From: Bacillota bacterium | Lineage (GTDB): Bacteria; Bacillota; Sulfobacillia; RBS10-35; JAJYVN01 | Length of the DNA: 64,000 nt | Assembly (NCBI GenBank): GCA_021803205.1 | Contig: JAJZMB010000144.1 | Location: 1 to 64,000 of the forward strand | Direction: 5' to 3' | Part shown: in pieces, positions 60,932 through 64,000 of the stretch | Layout: every line of letters begins with the position of its first letter | How positions within the stretch are numbered: position 1 is the stretch's first letter | Made by a program: the position numbers and the translations under genes | Notes under the pieces: model-generated | Told to the model about the DNA's origin: nothing | What the model saw: only the letters and a program-made list of their open reading frames with translations | The model's database searches: none

Positions 60932-61774
60932 TCATGCCACGAACTGCTGCAGGAAGCGGCGGCCTACGCGCAACCCCTGCAGGAAGCGCTCCTGCGAACC
61001 CTGGAAGACGGGGTCCTCATGCTCGATGCTCAGCACTCCGTCGTAGCCGGCCTCGTACAGGGCCGAGATGAACCCGGGCCAGCGTACGGAGCCCAGGCCA
61101 GGGATGCGGTAGCGCCACCAGCCCCGACCCGACCGCGGACCGAGCTGGCTGCCGTAGATGCCGTATTGCTGACGGCCCTCCGCGAGGATCTCGGTGTCCT
61201 TGGCGTGGGCGTAACGGATACGTTTGCCGAAGGCGGCCGTGGCCGCTACCTCGTCGATGCCCAGCCAGAGCAGGTGCGAGGGGTCGATGCACAGGCCGAA
61301 GCGCGGCGAGGGCACCGCCTCCAGCACGGCCGCCCACACCTCCGGAGCCACAACAAGGTTGGCGCCCGCAGCGGGCCAGTTCTCCACCACGATGTCGACC
61401 CCGAGGCGGTCGGCCTCTGCCATCAGCGGGGACACCCGTTCGGCGAAACGCCGCACATTGCCCGCCACGTCCAGACCGGGTGCCTTTCGGTGGGTCAGCC
61501 GCACCGCAGCGACCCCTTCCGCGGCCGCCCACTGCATGGTCTCGCGCACGCGGGTGACAGCGCCGTCCAGCGCCGCCCCTTCGGTGCCGAGGAGATCCGC
61601 CGCCGCGGCTGTGCAACCCAGGACCAGGCCGTTGTCGGCGGCGATGCGCCGCGCGTCGCGGGTGAAGGCCGGCGGATCCAGAGCGCCGAAGCCTTCCTCT
61701 CTGGCCCAGGCCGCTACCGCCGCGAAGTCCATCTGCACCTGTTTCGAACCGGGAACGATGAAACCAATCTTCAT
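60932..61774 (-). CDS. Sugar phosphate isomerase/epimerase-like TIM barrel
   Basis: 280 residues from ATG. Same superfamily as the preceding gene: GFIVPGSKQVQMDFAAVAAW at the start, VDIVVENWPAAGAN (Glu), FGLCIDPSHLLWLGID (Asp, His), IRYAHAKDTEIL (His, Lys, Asp) and GVLSIEHEDP (Glu-His). The set of four metal ligands is complete. These are close to inosose/tagatose epimerase-like proteins found beside LacI regulators and transporters in many bacteria. The exact reaction is unknown. Encoded on the opposite strand from the rest of the unit. Confidence 0.85.
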   Translation of the reverse strand: MKIGFIVPGSKQVQMDFAAVAAWAREEGFGALDPPAFTRDARRIAADNGLVLGCTAAAADLLGTEGAALDGAVTRVRETMQWAAAEGVAAVRLTHRKAPGLDVAGNVRRFAERVSPLMAEADRLGVDIVVENWPAAGANLVVAPEVWAAVLEAVPSPRFGLCIDPSHLLWLGIDEVAATAAFGKRIRYAHAKDTEILAEGRQQYGIYGSQLGPRSGRGWWRYRIPGLGSVRWPGFISALYEAGYDGVLSIEHEDPVFQGSQERFLQGLRVGRRFLQQFVA

Positions 61775-62470
61775 GTCGTCTCAGGCCTCCGTCATATCAG
61801 GATGCGGAGCGGACCACCACGGCCTCCCGGCCCGAACAGCGGGTTGGGCCCCGTGCGCTGTGTGCCCAGGCCGCGCCTGCTCTCCAACTCCCGGAGCAAG
61901 CCCCGAGCCGGTCACCGCCTGGGGCGTGGCCACATCTTGCGTCGGTCCGTGTGCGGACCTGCGGCACGGGCAGCTTCCAGCAGGCATACCGGGACATCTT
62001 CGCCGAGACGGTGCCGCGGGCAGCGGGTCCGGCGAAGCAACCTCAGCGTCTTGGCGAGAACGCAGCACCCCCTTGCCAGGATCGGGGCCGTCGGGGTCCG
62101 CAGGCTCGCCGCCGCTCCGTGGCCGTGTCGGGTCAACTGTGGTTTTCCGGGGGGGATGGCGGGATCTCCTGCGGTGTCTTGTCCGAACGTGAGGCGCCAA
62201 GGCCCCGAAGAGCCGTGGCGCTGTGGGTGACGGCGTGCACGCCGAGCGGAGGGCCGAGGTCGGCGGGGCCGGTGGCGCGGTAAGCATGCGATGAGAAGAC
62301 GCCGACACAGAGCGCCCCGAGAACCGCAGTTCCACCTGGCGCGGGCGATCCGCCGGCGTGCCCCGGGGCGTTGGTTCGGCAACGCGGTCGCGGGGATGGA
62401 CTGGCCGCTCGGGCTCGGAGCCCAGGCGGCGGCAGTCAAAGAGCCGTTCCGTCAGGGCGGCCGTCCCTGG
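61775..62470. other. Long intergenic region upstream of the second isomerase
   Basis: About 700 bases between two minus-strand genes. Several frames stay open but have no ribosome site and give Arg/Pro-rich products. I see no repeat copy or palindrome that I can support. Confidence 0.4.
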
Positions 62471-62794
62471 CTACGGTCGGCTCCGCGCGCCGTCCCGCAG
62501 CAGAGCGGCCAGACGGACCCTGGACTGCTCCCAGTTCATCTCCACCAGGGGGCGGACCTCGATGGACATCAACGCGGTGAAGGGGGAAAGGATGTCCCGC
62601 AACTCTTCATGCGTGCCTGCATCCAGGACGATGAAGCCGGCCCACTCCCCGGGGTAGGCGTACCAGCCTCGGATCCTCCCGCCGATGTCCGGGTGTGCCT
62701 TGTCTATATCGAGCACAAGTTGCGCGAACCTGCGCATCCGTGCCTCCGGGTCTTCGACCCCCGGCCAGCGCCAGTTCATTTGATAGAGCGCCAT
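62471..62794 (-). CDS. Small protein of DUF3303 / dimeric alpha-beta barrel type
   Basis: 107 residues from ATG with AAGGGGGA nine bases upstream. ALYQMNWRWPGVEDPEARM, a helix, GGRIRGWYAYPGEWAGFIVL, a second helix (THEELRDILSPFTAL) and SIEVRPLVEMNW give the strand-helix-strand-strand-helix-strand plan of ferredoxin-like stress or monooxygenase-like dimers. The family name is a pattern-based guess. No partner gene adjoins. Confidence 0.6.
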   Translation of the reverse strand: MALYQMNWRWPGVEDPEARMRRFAQLVLDIDKAHPDIGGRIRGWYAYPGEWAGFIVLDAGTHEELRDILSPFTALMSIEVRPLVEMNWEQSRVRLAALLRDGARSRP

Positions 62795-63024
62795 TGCGGT
62801 CGTTCCCCCTTCATCGTCTGCTGCCGCGTGAACCCTGGCCGCCACCGTGCACGGACCTGGCGGAGGGCCACTCCCGGGCCTGGGTGGCCGAGGGCAGTGG
62901 TGTCAGCCCTCGCGGGCCGGAGACGCCGGTGGCGTGCGGGGCAAGTATCGCCGGCGCGCGTGAAGCGCGCGTGAAGCCGGGGACGCCGTCTGGCCATGCC
63001 CGCTGCAGGCGAGCAGGCCTCGGT

Positions 63025-63082
63025 GGCCGAGGGCCGTCGGCGCGGCCCACCTCGGCCTGCGCCCACCCGACGGCCCTCGGCC
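63025..63082. repeat. 16-bp perfect inverted repeat
   Basis: GGCCGAGGGCCGTCGG and its exact complement separated by 26 bases. It lies between divergent genes, about 230 bases from one and 300 from the other, so it is not an obvious terminator. Confidence 0.6.
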
Positions 63083-63258
63083 CGCTGCCGGGACGTTTCG
63101 GCCCCGCGAGGCCAAACCCGCGCACCGCAAGCGATTGCGCCGGTACGGCTCATCGGGGGCCGGCTTGGAGCACCGCGGGCGTGCCTCACTCACCGGCCGG
63201 AAGCCCCTCGGAACGAGGCCGTCGTGAGCATCCACTTGTGGGTAGAGGGATGCTGCTG

Positions 63259-63284
63259 GAATGGGCGAATTCAAGAACCCATTC
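63259..63284. promoter_or_regulatory. Inverted repeat GAATGGG / CCCATTC upstream of the anti-sigma gene
   Basis: Seven-base perfect arms with a 12-base AT-rich spacer (CGAATTCAAGAA), 97 bases before the ATG. The position and lower GC content are compatible with a promoter-operator. Confidence 0.35.
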
Positions 63285-63380
63285 GGGCTCATTTGTGCGG
63301 TCGAGCGGATACGCCCCACCCGGGCGGGTGGCCACCTCTGGCGCCCACAGGGGCGGCGGCTTTGGCGGGGAGGCGGCCCC

Positions 63381-63881
63381 ATGCACCGGAGCAGATCCGA
63401 GGACGTCCCCGCCCCCGCCGGTGGTCGGCTGATCATCCGCATGAACAGCGACAGCGGCTGGGTGCGGGGAGTCGCCGCGCTGACGGAGCAGGTCGGGCTT
63501 GCCCTCGGTCTGGACGCGGCACGTGCCGAGGGCGCGGCCGCCGCGACCTGCGAGGCTTGCCTCAACGCGATCGAACACGGCAGTGCCGGCTGCGGCGCCG
63601 CACCCGATGTCGTCGTTCGTTTCGAGCCGGCCGAGGAGAGCCTTACCGTTGCGGTGGAGGATGGAGGCCCGCTCTTCGAGCCGCCCGCCTCGCCGCCTCG
63701 CCTGGAGCAGCAGTTGGACGGTTCCGCACCGATCCGCGGCTGGGGGTTCGCGCTCATGCGGGGCCTCAGCGACCGGGTCGAGGTCGCACCAGGCCATGCG
63801 GCCACGGGAGGCAAGGCGGTGCGGCTGGTGTTTCTGCGCCCGCGCAGGGCAGCGGAGAGCAAAGGACGGAGTCAGTCGTGA
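63381..63881 (+). CDS. RsbW/SpoIIAB-like anti-sigma factor serine kinase
   Basis: 166 residues; ATG with GGGGAGG seven bases upstream. HATPase_c_2 (GHKL) domain: N box EACLNAIEHGSAG, G1 box VAVEDGGPLFEPP and G2 box GWGFALMRGLSDRVEVA. Such proteins bind a sigma factor and phosphorylate a STAS antagonist. The next gene, overlapping by four bases (GTGA), begins such a STAS protein, forming an RsbW/RsbV or SpoIIAB/AA-type pair with reversed gene order. The sigma factor would lie beyond the window. Confidence 0.85.
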   Translation: MHRSRSEDVPAPAGGRLIIRMNSDSGWVRGVAALTEQVGLALGLDAARAEGAAAATCEACLNAIEHGSAGCGAAPDVVVRFEPAEESLTVAVEDGGPLFEPPASPPRLEQQLDGSAPIRGWGFALMRGLSDRVEVAPGHAATGGKAVRLVFLRPRRAAESKGRSQS

Positions 63882-64000
63882 TCCACGTCGCGCTGCACAT
63901 CGACCAGCGGCGGGCGGACCCGGGTGCGCTGACCTGGATCCTGCGCGGCGATCTGGTCGGTGCATCCGCCGACACCCTCATCGAGACCTGGGATCAGGTC
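63878..64000 (+). CDS. STAS-domain anti-sigma factor antagonist (cut by window end)
   Basis: The GTG overlaps the stop of the kinase gene. The 41 visible residues include LTWILRGDLVGASADTLIE, the first strand-turn-helix of the STAS fold (LxGxLdxxsaxxl). The phosphorylatable Ser lies beyond the edge. Expected to be the substrate and partner of the upstream kinase. Confidence 0.7.
   Translation, partial: MIHVALHIDQRRADPGALTWILRGDLVGASADTLIETWDQV

Larger units (their letters stand above)
62795..63380. other. Divergent intergenic region with several repeats
   Basis: 586 bases without a supported gene. It contains an 11-bp tandem duplication, GCGCGCGTGAA twice at 62954-62975, a long inverted repeat (63025-63082) and a 7-bp inverted pair before the anti-sigma gene (63259-63284). 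Confidence 0.5.

Noticed and set aside
1-64000. tRNA, rRNA or CRISPR loci
   Set aside because: No T-arm-like GGTTCGAnTCC with a cloverleaf, no rRNA-like block and no regularly spaced direct repeats were found by eye.

Overview
The window is very GC-rich and almost entirely coding, with frequent GTG and TTG starts and strong purine-rich ribosome sites. It carries spo0A, spoIVB, spoIIM, a YtpB-type terpene synthase and a ComA-type phosphosulfolactate synthase. The recN / spoIVB / spo0A and spoIIM / ald / xerD neighbourhoods match the Bacillus chromosome. This points to a high-GC, endospore-forming member of the Bacillota (compare Symbiobacterium, Thermaerobacter or Limnochorda relatives). The exact genus cannot be told from sequence reading alone. 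No rRNA, tRNA, CRISPR array or complete mobile element was seen.

Layout. 0.8-10.3 kb: an SLH-anchored secreted metallopeptidase, aroA, a class III aminotransferase, glycerate kinase, a RodZ-like protein, a D,D-carboxypeptidase and a degenerate NodB-fold protein. 11.1-19.1 kb: typA, a compact nfo-queD-queE-queC operon, a YpiB-like protein, a DUF441 membrane protein, comA and a 2-hydroxyacid dehydrogenase. 19.6-27.7 kb: an unknown protein, murE, a membrane-anchored kelch protein, cimA, a two-gene membrane-protein unit and a GNAT acetyltransferase. 27.9-44.3 kb: folP-folC, ytpB, then nadK-argR-recN-DUF5317-spoIVB-spo0A, an unknown protein, and spoIIM-ald-xerD-lgt.

44.6-61.8 kb is an accessory catabolic island. 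It holds three sulfatase-fold hydrolases, a five-gene family-5 ABC uptake operon (lipoprotein, two permeases, one fused double ATPase, a second lipoprotein), a LacI-family repressor, a decayed third lipoprotein gene and two sugar isomerase/epimerase-type TIM barrels. LacI-like operator sequences lie in front of the repressor, the transporter and the decayed lipoprotein/third hydrolase unit. The likely job is uptake and breakdown of an esterified (sulfated or phosphorylated) oligosaccharide. The window ends in a DUF3303-like protein and an RsbW-like kinase followed by a STAS antagonist cut by the window edge.

Noncoding sequence. The most notable signal is a family of ~90-nt intergenic elements (five clear copies, one good and one weak). 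Every copy lies on the same strand as the gene that follows it. They share a TGCA..AG / CGGTTTC block with a hairpin, a GGGGGACAA block and a CGCGCAAGAGCGGA-like end. I do not recognise this family; it could be a structured leader RNA or a repeat with regulatory function. Long perfect inverted repeats (11 to 24 bp arms, mostly without T-tracts) sit at many gene ends and probably act as terminators.
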